A stretch of DNA of 64,000 bases from the NCBI GenBank assembly GCA_965267775.1, contig OZ254140.1, positions 1,364,001-1,428,000 of the forward strand, read 5' to 3'. This document shows, piece after piece, positions 5,663 to 14,028 of this stretch. The first letter of the stretch is position 1; every line of letters begins with the position of its first letter. Under the pieces are notes generated by a model. It worked only from the letters and a program-made list of their open reading frames with translations. It did no database searches and was not told the origin of the DNA. The position numbers and the translations under genes are program-made. This DNA comes from Planktophila sp965267775. Lineage in GTDB: Bacteria > Actinomycetota > Actinomycetes > Nanopelagicales > Nanopelagicaceae.

Positions 5663-7042
5663 CTAGCGGAGAGTGCTCCGCTTTTGAATAGAGATAGTAA
5701 GTACTGACGAGATCGATGAGGAGATGCTTGAATCTGTCGGAATGAGACCGGCATAAGTTTGATACCTGGCTGTGACAGTTGGTTTCCAATTGCACGTTGC
5801 CGTCTTCGTTGGTGATCCTGTCGCTTGAAGAGCGATACAACCAGCGATTCTCTTTGAATTCGCGTAGAAAGTTACCTTTCCTGAATCGCTCGCAGTAGCT
5901 ATGAGTTGCACTGAAGTGCCTTTACTCTGATTTGAGCTGATTGAATTGAGTGAAACGGATGAGGTGGGCTGAAGAAAATATCGAATCATGACAACACCTG
6001 ATGAACCTGCCGTACTTACAGAACCACCGTTTCCAGATGAGGCAGTCTGTGTGCCTCGGGTTCCAAATGTAGTTCCAAATGAAAATATGCCCGTGTTTCC
6101 GGCACCGGCCGCACCTGCTGTACCGCCACTTGTTGCTGTTCCTGCAAAACCATTGACGCTCCACGGTGAAGAGCAGTTACAGACTTCGCTTGCGATAGAT
6201 GCACCTGGAACAGTTCCGCATGAAGCATCGCTATTTGTTCCACCACCGGAACCACCTTTAAATCCATTACAGAATCGCGGTGGATGGCTTGAATCTCCAC
6301 CACCTGCTCCACCGCCGCCTGCCGCAATCACGCCATCAAAGATTGAGTTGTTGCCGTTATGTCCTGGACCTTGACTTGTTCCCTGAAATGTTGCGGCACC
6401 ACCTGCACCCACAACAATCCTGATTACAGCACCTGGTGTCAACGGATAATTAGTTCTAGTGAGAACCGCACCTGCGCCACCAGAGCCAGCGTTGCCCCAA
6501 TATCCACCGCCGCCACCGCCACCTACGACAGTTACAGATTCAGCGCTTGTAACTCCGGCAGGTACTGTCCAATCACAAAAACGATCAACAGTTTCAGATG
6601 TGGCAGCGAACTTAAGGGTTGTGTATCTACCTACTACCGTCGTTGTTGGTGTACATGTCGTCACCGAAGGGGCCGCTACTGCAGATCCACTGACTTGAGC
6701 GCTGGCATCGGTATATCCGGCAGCGCTTGCCGTAACTGTGACTGTCGCCGCTTCACCTTTATTTAATCCATAAACGATTCCAACATAATTAGAGGTCGAT
6801 CCAGAGTAGCCCACAGTAAAACCCGGATAACCCATCATTACGTAGCCCTTTGAAGTGACTGCGGTGTAGGTGAATGTAGATGAATAATTGTTGACGATAA
6901 AGCTGAAGCCATCTTCTCTTGATGTGATTGTGGCAGAGAATGTCGGTGTAGTTGCTGCCGCAGCCTGTGAGATCTGAAGAGGCAGAACTGTGCTGAGAAG
7001 GACAAAAAAGGCAAGTACTAGCCTCTTGATATGTCCTGACAT
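5663..7042 (-). CDS. Secreted glycine-rich protein with C-terminal Ig-like module
   Basis: A 459-residue exported protein. Residues 1-29 are a signal peptide (MSGHIKRLVLAFFVLLS, Ala-rich cleavage region). Residues 30-125 look like a beta-sandwich repeat. About 155-360 is a glycine-rich domain (runs such as VVGGGGGGGYWGN) of the kind seen in surface and tail-fibre-like proteins. The last 85 residues form a beta-rich module with two cysteines ending in a basic tail (KRSTLR). The same module ends the protein at 41968-43032. A -10 box (TAGAAT) sits seven bases before the ATG. Function is unknown; a surface or adhesion role is a guess. Confidence 0.75.
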   Translation of the reverse strand: MSGHIKRLVLAFFVLLSTVLPLQISQAAAATTPTFSATITSREDGFSFIVNNYSSTFTYTAVTSKGYVMMGYPGFTVGYSGSTSNYVGIVYGLNKGEAATVTVTASAAGYTDASAQVSGSAVAAPSVTTCTPTTTVVGRYTTLKFAATSETVDRFCDWTVPAGVTSAESVTVVGGGGGGGYWGNAGSGGAGAVLTRTNYPLTPGAVIRIVVGAGGAATFQGTSQGPGHNGNNSIFDGVIAAGGGGAGGGDSSHPPRFCNGFKGGSGGGTNSDASCGTVPGASIASEVCNCSSPWSVNGFAGTATSGGTAGAAGAGNTGIFSFGTTFGTRGTQTASSGNGGSVSTAGSSGVVMIRYFLQPTSSVSLNSISSNQSKGTSVQLIATASDSGKVTFYANSKRIAGCIALQATGSPTKTATCNWKPTVTARYQTYAGLIPTDSSISSSISSVLTISIQKRSTLR

Positions 7043-7049
7043 GAACCCA

Positions 7050-7055
7050 ATTCTA
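7050..7055 (-). promoter_or_regulatory. -10 element of the glycine-rich protein gene
   Basis: TAGAAT on the minus strand, followed by seven bases (TGGGTTC) and the ATG at 7042. No ribosome-binding sequence fits in between, so the mRNA is probably leaderless. Confidence 0.5.
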
Positions 7056-7072
7056 CATCTCAGTTGAGAGCG

Positions 7073-8113
7073 CTAGAAAGTTGATGCGTCAATCACGAAG
7101 CGATACTTCACATCACTAGCGACTGTGCGCTCATAAGCCTTATTGATGTAGTCAGCCTTGATGACTTCGACATCGCTCAAGATGTTGTGTTCGCCGCAGA
7201 AAACGAGCATCTCTTGCATCTCAGGAATTCCACCGATCATTGAGCCAGCCATTGCGCGACGTGCGCCTAAGAGGACTCCCACATGAACTGCATATGGCTT
7301 GCCTGGTAAGCCAATGACAACGAGTGTTCCATCTTGCGCCAAGAGGTTGAGGTATTGATTGATATCTACTTCTGCGCTGACAGTATTAAGAATGAGGTCA
7401 AAGCTCTTTGCAATTGCCTTAAAGTTTTCTGGATCCTTAGTTGATACAAAGTGATGAGCACCCATCGCCTTTGCATCAGCTTCCTTTGATGGCGAGTGAG
7501 AGAGGACAGTTACCTCTGCACCAAGTGCGACAGCGAACTTCACACCCATATGGCCAAGACCACCAAGGCCCATCACTGCAACCTTCTTGCCTGGTCCAAC
7601 GTTCCAATGCTTAATTGGTGAATACAAAGTGATTCCTGCACATAGAAGTGGTGCGACGCCATCAAGAGGCAAGTTTGTTGGAACGTGTACTGCGTAATTT
7701 TCATTGATGACAAAGCGATTGCTATAGCCGCCCATGGCAACTGTCTTTCCATCGCGCTCGTAGCCGTTATATGTGCCGGTCATTCCCTCTGCACAATACT
7801 GCTGCAAACCCTTTGTGCACTGGGCGCACTTGCCACATGAATCGATAAATACTCCAACGCCAATGTGATCGCCAACTTTAAACTTTGTAACAGAGGCGCC
7901 GACAGATGTAACTACGCCAGCAATCTCATGTCCTGGGACCATCGGAAATATCGCAGGTCCCCACTCTTCGCGGGCCTGGTGAATATCTGAGTGGCAGATA
8001 CCGGAATATTTAATATCGAGCTCGACATCATGAGCGCCAACCGTACGACGGTCGAACTCAAATGGAACTAACTCTGAACCTGCTGAAAGCGCTGCATATC
8101 CCTTTGTATTCAT
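7073..8113 (-). CDS. Zinc-dependent NAD(P) alcohol dehydrogenase (YahK/CAD type)
   Basis: A 346-residue medium-chain dehydrogenase that interconverts alcohols and aldehydes. Catalytic zinc ligands C40 (GICHSD), H62-E63 (GHE) and C158 are present, and the structural zinc cysteines are C93, C96, C99 and C107. The nucleotide-binding turn GLGGLGHMG is at 182-190. The pattern matches the YahK/cinnamyl-alcohol subgroup, usually NADPH-linked aldehyde reductases with broad substrates. It overlaps the DUF779 gene by four bases and is the last gene of an aldehyde dehydrogenase-DUF779-alcohol dehydrogenase operon, which suggests turnover of a short or aromatic alcohol/aldehyde. Confidence 0.92.
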   Translation of the reverse strand: MNTKGYAALSAGSELVPFEFDRRTVGAHDVELDIKYSGICHSDIHQAREEWGPAIFPMVPGHEIAGVVTSVGASVTKFKVGDHIGVGVFIDSCGKCAQCTKGLQQYCAEGMTGTYNGYERDGKTVAMGGYSNRFVINENYAVHVPTNLPLDGVAPLLCAGITLYSPIKHWNVGPGKKVAVMGLGGLGHMGVKFAVALGAEVTVLSHSPSKEADAKAMGAHHFVSTKDPENFKAIAKSFDLILNTVSAEVDINQYLNLLAQDGTLVVIGLPGKPYAVHVGVLLGARRAMAGSMIGGIPEMQEMLVFCGEHNILSDVEVIKADYINKAYERTVASDVKYRFVIDASTF

Positions 8114-8523
8114 GCGCGGAGATTAGCACCGGTGGTCACCGGGTGCTCTTCGAGAATTCTCCATTCATCATCAGTAAATAATCGCGAGCGAATCAAGAAA
8201 CGCTTTCCTTCAGGCGATTCAAGAGAGAATCCACCACCTCTTCCATCGACGACATCAACAGTCAGATGGGTATGTTTCCAGTATTCAAATTGAGAAGCTG
8301 ACATCCAGAACCCAATTGGATCCTGGATGTCAGCCACCCTCAAATCTCCCAGCTTGACGTCAGCTCCACCGACGCGGAATTCGCCAGCTGGGTAACACAT
8401 CGGCGATGAACCATCACAACACCCACCGGATTGATGAAACATCAATGGCCCGTGAATGCTCGTGAGTTTACGAAGTAGCCCCTCAGCTGCCTGCGTTAAC
8501 TCAACTCGTAATGGAATCTCCAT
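8110..8523 (-). CDS. DUF779 protein
   Basis: A 137-residue protein of the DUF779 family, whose genes regularly neighbour acetaldehyde-type aldehyde dehydrogenases. The family's cysteine cluster is visible as GGCCDGSSPMCYP (about residues 34-46), with conserved WMSASQFEYWKHT and GRGGGFSLE further on. The cysteines may bind a metal or act in redox, but no activity is established for the family. It is wedged between the dehydrogenase genes (19-base gap upstream, ATGA overlap downstream), so it is surely co-translated with them. Confidence 0.88.
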   Translation of the reverse strand: MEIPLRVELTQAAEGLLRKLTSIHGPLMFHQSGGCCDGSSPMCYPAGEFRVGGADVKLGDLRVADIQDPIGFWMSASQFEYWKHTHLTVDVVDGRGGGFSLESPEGKRFLIRSRLFTDDEWRILEEHPVTTGANLRA

Positions 8524-8542
8524 ATCTTTAGCGTATTACGGC

Positions 8543-10066
8543 TTAGAAGAAACCAAGCTTGTTTGGTGAATATGAAACAAGAAGGTTCTTCGTCTGCTGG
8601 TAGTGATCAAGCATCATCTTGTGAGTCTCACGACCGATACCGGATGACTTGTAACCACCGAATGCTGCTCCTGCTGGATATGCGTGATAGCAATTAGTCC
8701 AGACGCGACCAGCTTGGATCTCACGGCCTGCGCGGTATGCAGTGTTCATGTCACGTGACCACACGCCTGCACCTAATCCATACAAGGTGTCATTGGCGAT
8801 CTCCATCGCATTGTCATAGCCATCGAATGATGTTACTGAGACAACTGGTCCGAAGATTTCTTCCTGGAAGATGCGCATCTTGTTATTACCTTCAAAGATG
8901 GTTGGTGTTACGTAGTAACCACCTGAAAGTTCGCCACCAAGATCTGCGCGCTCTCCACCTGTGATGAGCTTTGCGCCTTCCTTCTTTCCGATATCAATAT
9001 AGGAAAGGATCTTTTCGAGCTGATCATTAGATGCTTGAGCGCCAATCATTGTTGCAAGATCCAACGGATGACCTTGAACAATTGCCTGGGTGCGCTTTGT
9101 GACATCACCCAAGAACTTGTCGTAGATCTTCTTATCAATCAAGCCACGTGAAGGACATGTACATACTTCACCCTGATTAAGAGCAAAGAGTGTGAAGCCT
9201 TCAAGCGCCTTGTCGTAGAAAGCATCATTTTCAGCAGCGACATCTGCGAAGAAGATGTTTGGTGACTTTCCACCAAGTTCGAGAGTAACTGGAATGATGT
9301 TTTCAGATGCGTACTGCATAATCAAACGACCGGTCGATGTCTCACCTGTAAATGCAATCTTTGCAATACGTGGAGATGAGGCAAGTGGCTTACCTGCTTC
9401 AACACCAAAGCCGTTAACAACGTTGACTACACCTGCTGGCAATAGATCAGCGATGAGCTCCATCAAGAATAGGATTGATGCTGGAGTCTGCTCTGCTGGC
9501 TTTAATACAACACAGTTACCCGCAGCAAGTGCTGGAGCAAGTTTCCAAACAGCCATCAAGATTGGGAAGTTCCAAGGAATAATCTGACCGACTACACCAA
9601 GTGGCTCATGGAAGTGATACGCGACTGTATCTTCATCGAGTTCGCCGAGTGATCCTTCTTGTGCGCGGATTGCGCCAGCGAAGTAACGGAAGTGATCAAT
9701 CGCCAATGGAATATCCGCATTCAGAGTCTCGCGAATTGGCTTTCCGTTATCCCAAGTTTCAGCAACAGCGATTGCTTCGAGGTTCTGCTCCATGCGATCG
9801 GCAATTTTGTTGAGAATGATTGCTCGAGCGGTTGCAGAAGTCTTCCCCCACGCTGGTGCAGCCTTATGCGCTGCATCAAGCGCCTTATCGATATCTGCTG
9901 CATTTCCGCGAGCGATTTCACAGAAAACTTTTCCTGTTACTGGTGTGACATTCTCGAAGTACTGACCTGATTGCGGCTTTACATACTCGCCACCAATCCA
10001 GTGGTCATAACGTGCTTTAAATGTTGCCTTGCTACCTGGCAGACCGGGTGCTACATAATCGGTCAT
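8543..10066 (-). CDS. NAD-dependent aldehyde dehydrogenase (ExaC/AldB type)
   Basis: A 507-residue cytosolic enzyme oxidising an aldehyde to the acid with NAD(P). Catalytic Glu263 is in TLELGGKS and the nucleophile Cys302 in NQGEVCTCPSRG, the signature of the acetaldehyde dehydrogenase II group. The cofactor-binding segments IIPWNFP and GFGVEAGKPLA are also present. First gene of the operon with DUF779 and an alcohol dehydrogenase. The ATG is preceded by AAAGGAGAT, a strong ribosome site, and that site is preceded by a hairpin. Acetaldehyde is the likely substrate by family; the sequence does not prove it. Confidence 0.93.
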   Translation of the reverse strand: MTDYVAPGLPGSKATFKARYDHWIGGEYVKPQSGQYFENVTPVTGKVFCEIARGNAADIDKALDAAHKAAPAWGKTSATARAIILNKIADRMEQNLEAIAVAETWDNGKPIRETLNADIPLAIDHFRYFAGAIRAQEGSLGELDEDTVAYHFHEPLGVVGQIIPWNFPILMAVWKLAPALAAGNCVVLKPAEQTPASILFLMELIADLLPAGVVNVVNGFGVEAGKPLASSPRIAKIAFTGETSTGRLIMQYASENIIPVTLELGGKSPNIFFADVAAENDAFYDKALEGFTLFALNQGEVCTCPSRGLIDKKIYDKFLGDVTKRTQAIVQGHPLDLATMIGAQASNDQLEKILSYIDIGKKEGAKLITGGERADLGGELSGGYYVTPTIFEGNNKMRIFQEEIFGPVVSVTSFDGYDNAMEIANDTLYGLGAGVWSRDMNTAYRAGREIQAGRVWTNCYHAYPAGAAFGGYKSSGIGRETHKMMLDHYQQTKNLLVSYSPNKLGFF

Positions 10067-10087
10067 AAGAAATATCTCCTTTGATAT

Positions 10088-10107
10088 ATAAGAGCCGTCG
10101 CTCTTAT
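10088..10107 (-). promoter_or_regulatory. Hairpin in the leader of the aldehyde dehydrogenase operon
   Basis: ATAAGAGC and GCTCTTAT are exact 8-base complements around a CGTC loop, about 9 bases before the AAAGGAGAT ribosome site. Because most genes here lack leaders, a structured leader stands out. It could stabilise the mRNA, affect ribosome access, or be a palindromic operator. A second long-range inverted repeat (CTACGCC/GGCGTAG) lies further upstream at about 10147-10188. Confidence 0.45.
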
Positions 10108-10197
10108 CTCGTCAAAGTAGACCTGGCCATAGGGACTCACTAGGCCTACGCCAGAGTAGCTTTTCTAAATGTCCGATTTAGGCGTAGTTGATGAGTG

Positions 10198-11163
10198 CTA
10201 GCCCTTGGAGGCAGCGCGCTTTAATCGATCGCGAATGGCCGTTGCAATGCCATCACCCTCGGGTTGAATAACAACTACTTGTTCGATTCCTTGTGCATCT
10301 GCCTCACGAAGTGCCTCGTAGAGGTGTCGTGCGAAGTCTTCATTATTGATTGGTGATGCAAGACGAATCGCACCTTCAGGTGTTGGGTAATCACTGAGGG
10401 CGATAAGACCATCACCAGGGCGGGGATGTCCATCAAGTACTACATGTGCCTCAGGCGAGTAATGGCTTACGAGCGAACCACTTACGCGAATCACATCATC
10501 GCGATTAACAACCTTAACTCCGGTAACTGCCTCAACCATCTCGACTGTAATTGCTCCTGGTCGCAGAATTCGGGGAGCATCTCCAGTGCAATCAATAATC
10601 GTTGATTCAACGCCTACTTGTGATGGTCCACCATCGAGAATCAAATCATCTGGAGCGAGGTATTCACCGAGGTCTTCATGAACCGCTTTCGCAGTAGTTG
10701 TTGATACGTGACCAAACCTATTTGCACTTGGCGCTGCAACGCCTTTGCCGCCAATTGCTTTAAAAGCATTTAAGAATGCGAGAGCCAGAGTGTGATCAGG
10801 CACGCGAAGTCCAACTGTTGCTTGTCCGCCAGTGATGAAATCCTGAGCGAGTTCGCTGCGCGTCAGTACTAAGGTCATTGGCCCCGGCCAAAATGACCGT
10901 GCGAGATCAATTGCATAATCAGGAATCTCTGCCGCCCACTCAGAGATATCTTGCGCATCAGCAAGGTGAACAATCAACGGATGATCGGCAGGGCGGCCCT
11001 TGACCGCATAGATACGGGCAACGGCTTCAGCATTAGTGGCATCTGCTCCGAGGCCATAGACAGTCTCGGTAGGGAATGCGACCAAGGTTCCGGACTTCAA
11101 CTGCTGGGCAGCGCTTGTCAGCGCATCTGCTGTGCAGTGTGAAATGAATTGTCCCTGGCTCAT
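10198..11163 (-). CDS. L-threonylcarbamoyladenylate synthase (Sua5/TsaC)
   Basis: Makes threonylcarbamoyl-AMP from threonine, bicarbonate and ATP for the t6A37 modification of ANN-decoding tRNAs. The YrdC domain shows PTETVYGLGADATN near the start and PSANRFGHVS mid-domain, and a Sua5 C-terminal domain begins at about residue 210 (VSGSLVSHYSPEA), so this is the long form (321 residues). The start at 11163 is chosen over 11202 because the family begins close to this Met and a GATAAT box lies seven bases before it. It is divergent from the glycosyltransferase gene. Confidence 0.9.
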   Translation of the reverse strand: MSQGQFISHCTADALTSAAQQLKSGTLVAFPTETVYGLGADATNAEAVARIYAVKGRPADHPLIVHLADAQDISEWAAEIPDYAIDLARSFWPGPMTLVLTRSELAQDFITGGQATVGLRVPDHTLALAFLNAFKAIGGKGVAAPSANRFGHVSTTTAKAVHEDLGEYLAPDDLILDGGPSQVGVESTIIDCTGDAPRILRPGAITVEMVEAVTGVKVVNRDDVIRVSGSLVSHYSPEAHVVLDGHPRPGDGLIALSDYPTPEGAIRLASPINNEDFARHLYEALREADAQGIEQVVVIQPEGDGIATAIRDRLKRAASKG

Positions 11164-11202
11164 ATGGCCAATTATCCCTCTATTTTGCGAGAAGATAACC
11201 AC

Positions 11203-12336
11203 ATGGCAATCAAGGTTATGCAGATTATCGCCCGCATGAATGTGGGTGGGCCTGCTGTCATTGTTGCCGATTTGATGCGCGGACTTGATTCAACGAAATT
11301 TGATCAGAAGCTGATCACTGGCTACTGCGCAGATAATGAAGCTGACTATCTTGAGACCGTCGCGACAGATGTAAAGGCGACTCGCATTGCAGGTCTTGGT
11401 CGCTCAATCTCGCCGATGGCAGATGCTCGCGCTTTCTTATCTCTCGTGGCAATGATCAAGCGAGAGAAGCCTGATGTCATTCACACCCATACTGCAAAGG
11501 CCGGTGTCCTTGGTCGCCTCGCTGCAATTCTTGCCGGTGAAGATGCTCTTAAAGTTCACACATTTCATGGCCATCTACTTCATGGATATTTTTCTGGTTG
11601 GAAAGTTCGACTCGTAATTGCAATTGAGAAATTTCTTGCAACTCGCACCGATGTCTTAATCGCTGTAGGAACACAGGTAAAGGAAGATCTCATCGCTGCC
11701 GGAATCGGTAAGCGCGAGCAATATCAGGTTTTCTTCCCTGGCCTTCCAGCACCTGATGTAATCGATAGAGATAGCGCCCGTAAAGCGTTTTCTCTCGATG
11801 TAGATGCTATCTACTGCACCTTTGTTGGTCGCCTCACTCAGATTAAACGCCCAGACCGTCTTCTCGATGTTGCTGCAGCATGTGTGGGGCGTGAATTAAA
11901 TATTCATTTCTTAGTTGCAGGCGAAGGCGATCTCTTTGAAGAATCAAAGGTTCGAGCTGCACGAGAAGAACTTCCCGTCACATTCTTAGGGTGGCGCAAC
12001 GATATTGATCAGCTCTTTGCAGCGAGCGATATTGCAATCTTGACCAGTGATAATGAAGGTATTCCGCTTACTTTGATTCAGGCAGCTTTTGCTGGAATTC
12101 CTATCGTTGCTCCTCGCGTTGGATCTATCTCAGATATCGTCATTGATGGTGAGACCGGATTCCTCACATCGACTCAGCCAGGAGCTATGGCCAGCGCTCT
12201 GAGCGCACTAGTTACCGATGAAGATCTCCGATACGAACTCGGATCTGTCGGAAGAGCACATGCAGAGAAGTACTTCTCATTGGCTAAATCACTCGCTGAC
12301 CATGCATCTCTCTATGAAATTTCACAGAATAAGTAG
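11203..12336 (+). CDS. GT4-family glycosyltransferase
   Basis: A 377-residue GT-B enzyme of family 4, transferring a sugar from a nucleotide-sugar donor. The N-terminal domain has the glycine-rich opening IIARMNVGGPAVIV and HTHTAKAGVLGRL. The C-terminal domain carries VGRLTQIKRPDRLL and the donor-binding EX7E region in TSDNEGIPLTLIQAAFAG. The start at 11203 is used rather than 11149 because the family begins at the conserved IKVMQII. It is likely involved in surface polysaccharide or glycolipid assembly; donor and acceptor cannot be told. Confidence 0.88.
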   Translation: MAIKVMQIIARMNVGGPAVIVADLMRGLDSTKFDQKLITGYCADNEADYLETVATDVKATRIAGLGRSISPMADARAFLSLVAMIKREKPDVIHTHTAKAGVLGRLAAILAGEDALKVHTFHGHLLHGYFSGWKVRLVIAIEKFLATRTDVLIAVGTQVKEDLIAAGIGKREQYQVFFPGLPAPDVIDRDSARKAFSLDVDAIYCTFVGRLTQIKRPDRLLDVAAACVGRELNIHFLVAGEGDLFEESKVRAAREELPVTFLGWRNDIDQLFAASDIAILTSDNEGIPLTLIQAAFAGIPIVAPRVGSISDIVIDGETGFLTSTQPGAMASALSALVTDEDLRYELGSVGRAHAEKYFSLAKSLADHASLYEISQNK

Positions 12337-12337
12337 G

Positions 12338-12343
12338 CATACT
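12338..12343 (+). promoter_or_regulatory. -10 element of the SIMPL gene
   Basis: CATACT is followed by TAGGGGC and the ATG at 12351, leaving no room for a leader. It begins two bases after the stop codon of the glycosyltransferase gene, so the SIMPL gene may have its own leaderless start. Confidence 0.45.
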
Positions 12344-12350
12344 TAGGGGC

Positions 12351-13070
12351 ATGACAACCTCAATCATCAAGAAATCACTTCTCCTTCTCGCTCCCCTCGC
12401 TCTTATTGCATATGTAGCAACTCCAGTCGCAGCAAACGCTGCAACGTCAACTCGCTACATCACAGTAAATGCAGAAGGCACTGTCAAGGTTGCTCCAGAT
12501 GCCGTCCGACTTACAGCGACAGTGACAACTGTGGCGGCTACCAATAAAGAGGCGCTTGCAGCTACTTCAACGAATTCTGCTGCAGTACGCAAGGCGCTTG
12601 TAGCTGCAGGGGTTTCAACTAAAGATATTGCAACACAGAACATCACTTCTTACCCAGAATATAAGTACGACACCAACGGTGGCTCGACACTTATCGGCTA
12701 CCGCGGATCACAGGTTTTCTCTGTAGTCATTCGCGCTGCTGCTACTGCAGGAACAGTTGTTGATGGCGTTGTCGCAGCAGGTGGCGATGCAGTACAGATC
12801 AACTCTGTCTCACCATTCCTCATTGATGCAGCTAAAGCAGCAGAATCAGCTCGCGCAGTCGCTGTAAAGAACGCAAAGGCAAAGGCTGCTTCTTATGCAA
12901 AGCTCTTGGGAGTAAAGCTTGGCAAGGTTAATTACCTCAGCGAAAACGGTAGCCCCTCAATCTCGGTTCCTGTATTTGCAGCATCAGCTAAGACTGAGGA
13001 TGCATCAACTGTTGTAGATCTTGGCCAGCAAGATGTCACAGTCTCAATCACCATTCAGTGGGCTCTCTAA
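12351..13070 (+). CDS. Secreted SIMPL (DUF541) domain protein
   Basis: A 239-residue exported protein. Residues 1-31 are a signal peptide (MTTSIIKKSLLLLAPLAL... ending ANAA). The rest is one SIMPL domain: ITVNAEGTVKVAPDAVRLTATV at its start, ISTKDIATQNITSYPEY in the middle and VTVSITIQWAL at the end, the family's usual layout. SIMPL proteins form oligomeric periplasmic or cell-wall assemblies of unclear role, some linked to stress tolerance. It follows the GT4 gene by 14 bases and precedes the tRNA cluster. Confidence 0.88.
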   Translation: MTTSIIKKSLLLLAPLALIAYVATPVAANAATSTRYITVNAEGTVKVAPDAVRLTATVTTVAATNKEALAATSTNSAAVRKALVAAGVSTKDIATQNITSYPEYKYDTNGGSTLIGYRGSQVFSVVIRAAATAGTVVDGVVAAGGDAVQINSVSPFLIDAAKAAESARAVAVKNAKAKAASYAKLLGVKLGKVNYLSENGSPSISVPVFAASAKTEDASTVVDLGQQDVTVSITIQWAL

Positions 13071-13175
13071 TAATCTAGATCGCGCACTTTCTGCCCCATA
13101 AGAGGGCTATTTCTGCTGCCTTCTGACCGGTTTGGAGCATCACCTCTGAACCGGTATTCTTTCCCAGCCTCATAC

Positions 13176-13248
13176 GTCCCCATCGTCTAGGGGCCTAGGA
13201 CATCGCCCTTTCACGGCGGTAACACGGGTTCGAATCCCGTTGGGGGCA
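13176..13248 (+). tRNA. tRNA-Glu (anticodon TTC)
   Basis: Acceptor GTCCCCA pairs with TGGGGGC, anticodon stem TCGCC/GGCGG encloses loop CTTTCAC giving TTC, T-loop TTCGAAT, discriminator A. CCA is not encoded. First of three clustered tRNA genes on the plus strand. Confidence 0.96.
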
Positions 13249-13300
13249 CGGACAGTCTCGCAAGAGTCTGAACACAGCAATAAAGGCTTTGATTTATCAA

Positions 13301-13374
13301 GGCCCGGTAGCGCAGTTGGTTAGCGCGCCGCCCTGTCACGGCGGAGGTCGCGGGTTCAAGTCCCGTCCGGGTCG
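13301..13374 (+). tRNA. tRNA-Asp (anticodon GTC)
   Basis: Acceptor GGCCCGG pairs with CCGGGTC (one G-T), anticodon loop CTGTCAC gives GTC, T-arm GCGGG-TTCAAGT-CCCGT, discriminator G as usual for tRNA-Asp. Followed by a strong hairpin at 13377. Confidence 0.96.
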
Positions 13375-13376
13375 CT

Positions 13377-13410
13377 AGAAGAAGAGAGTGTCCACACGCT
13401 CTCTTCTTCT
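13377..13410 (+). terminator. Hairpin after tRNA-Asp
   Basis: AGAAGAAGAGAG (13377-13388) is exactly complementary to CTCTCTTCTTCT (13399-13410). There is only a weak T-rich tail. It probably ends the Glu-Asp tRNA transcript or marks a processing site before tRNA-Phe. Confidence 0.6.
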
Positions 13411-13428
13411 TACTTAAAATTAAATATT

Positions 13429-13502
13429 GGCTCGGTAGCTCAGTTGGTACGAGCGCGCGACTGAAAATCGTGAGGTCGACAGTTCGATCCTGTCCCGAGC
13501 CA
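13429..13502 (+). tRNA. tRNA-Phe (anticodon GAA)
   Basis: Acceptor GGCTCGG pairs with CCGAGCC, anticodon loop CTGAAAA gives GAA, T-loop TTCGATC, discriminator A. CCA is not encoded. Confidence 0.95.
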
Positions 13503-13515
13503 CTCGTTAGAAAAT

Positions 13516-13809
13516 TTAAAGAAGTTTCGGGTTCTCGCCCATTAACTCTTCAAGCTGAGCTTGGAGAGTTTTTTCATCTCCTTCTACCAAGAGCCTCTTG
13601 TCGCGACCGAGTTCGCCAAAGACAATTGTGAAATCGCGTGCGCGTAAATTAAAGGCCTCTGCCAATTGTTTTATAACTGCTTGATTAGCTTTACCGTCGA
13701 CTGCAGGAGCTTGCACTGCAACAACAAGACGAGGCGGTTCGCCAACAACGCCACCAACTTTATTTCGTGAAGAGTTTGGCCTTACGCGAATCTCAAGAAG
13801 GAATGGCAC
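13516..13809 (-). CDS. DUF167 (YggU-family) protein
   Basis: A 97-residue member of the DUF167/YggU family, small cytosolic proteins of unknown role. Family features visible: IRVRPNSSRNKV at the start, the DGKANQAVIKQLAEAF helix (about residues 36-51) and GELGRDKRLLVEG. The length is typical. It lies 15 bases downstream of the DUF5302 gene on the same strand, and its stop is 13 bases from tRNA-Phe on the other strand. Confidence 0.88.
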   Translation of the reverse strand: MPFLLEIRVRPNSSRNKVGGVVGEPPRLVVAVQAPAVDGKANQAVIKQLAEAFNLRARDFTIVFGELGRDKRLLVEGDEKTLQAQLEELMGENPKLL

Positions 13810-13824
13810 GAGCTAAGAAAAGAT

Positions 13825-14019
13825 TTAGCCTGCTGAGCCAGAACCTGAAGGTCCTGCTTTGCGCTGCACCTGTGGTGCACCACCTGAGCGCTGCCCGCCC
13901 TTAATCTTTGATCCACTCTCAGCATGGTTCTGAGTGCCTGGAGCGCCCTTCTTATTCTTCTTTGCTTCAAGGGCTGCAAGCATCTTCGCTTTTACATCAT
14001 CTGCTGGTGTGTTGGACAT
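13825..14019 (-). CDS. DUF5302-like small basic protein
   Basis: A 64-residue protein resembling the actinobacterial DUF5302 family: an N-terminal helix KAKMLAALEAKKNKKG, then a flexible Gly/Ser/Lys stretch ending in QRKAGPSGSGSAG. The function is unknown; the charge and disorder suggest a nucleic-acid or protein-binding role at most. It lies between the glycosylphosphotransferase gene (9-base gap) and the DUF167 gene, same strand. Confidence 0.75.
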   Translation of the reverse strand: MSNTPADDVKAKMLAALEAKKNKKGAPGTQNHAESGSKIKGGQRSGGAPQVQRKAGPSGSGSAG

Positions 14020-14028
14020 GGCAGTAGT

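Noticed and set aside
5988..6374. Proline-rich plus-strand frame opposite the glycine-rich protein
   Set aside because: Glycine codons read backwards give proline; there is no ribosome site and the minus-strand gene has a signal peptide and promoter.
13176..13502. CRISPR-like spaced repeats
   Set aside because: The similar spaced elements are three tRNA genes with normal cloverleaves; no CRISPR array was found in the window.
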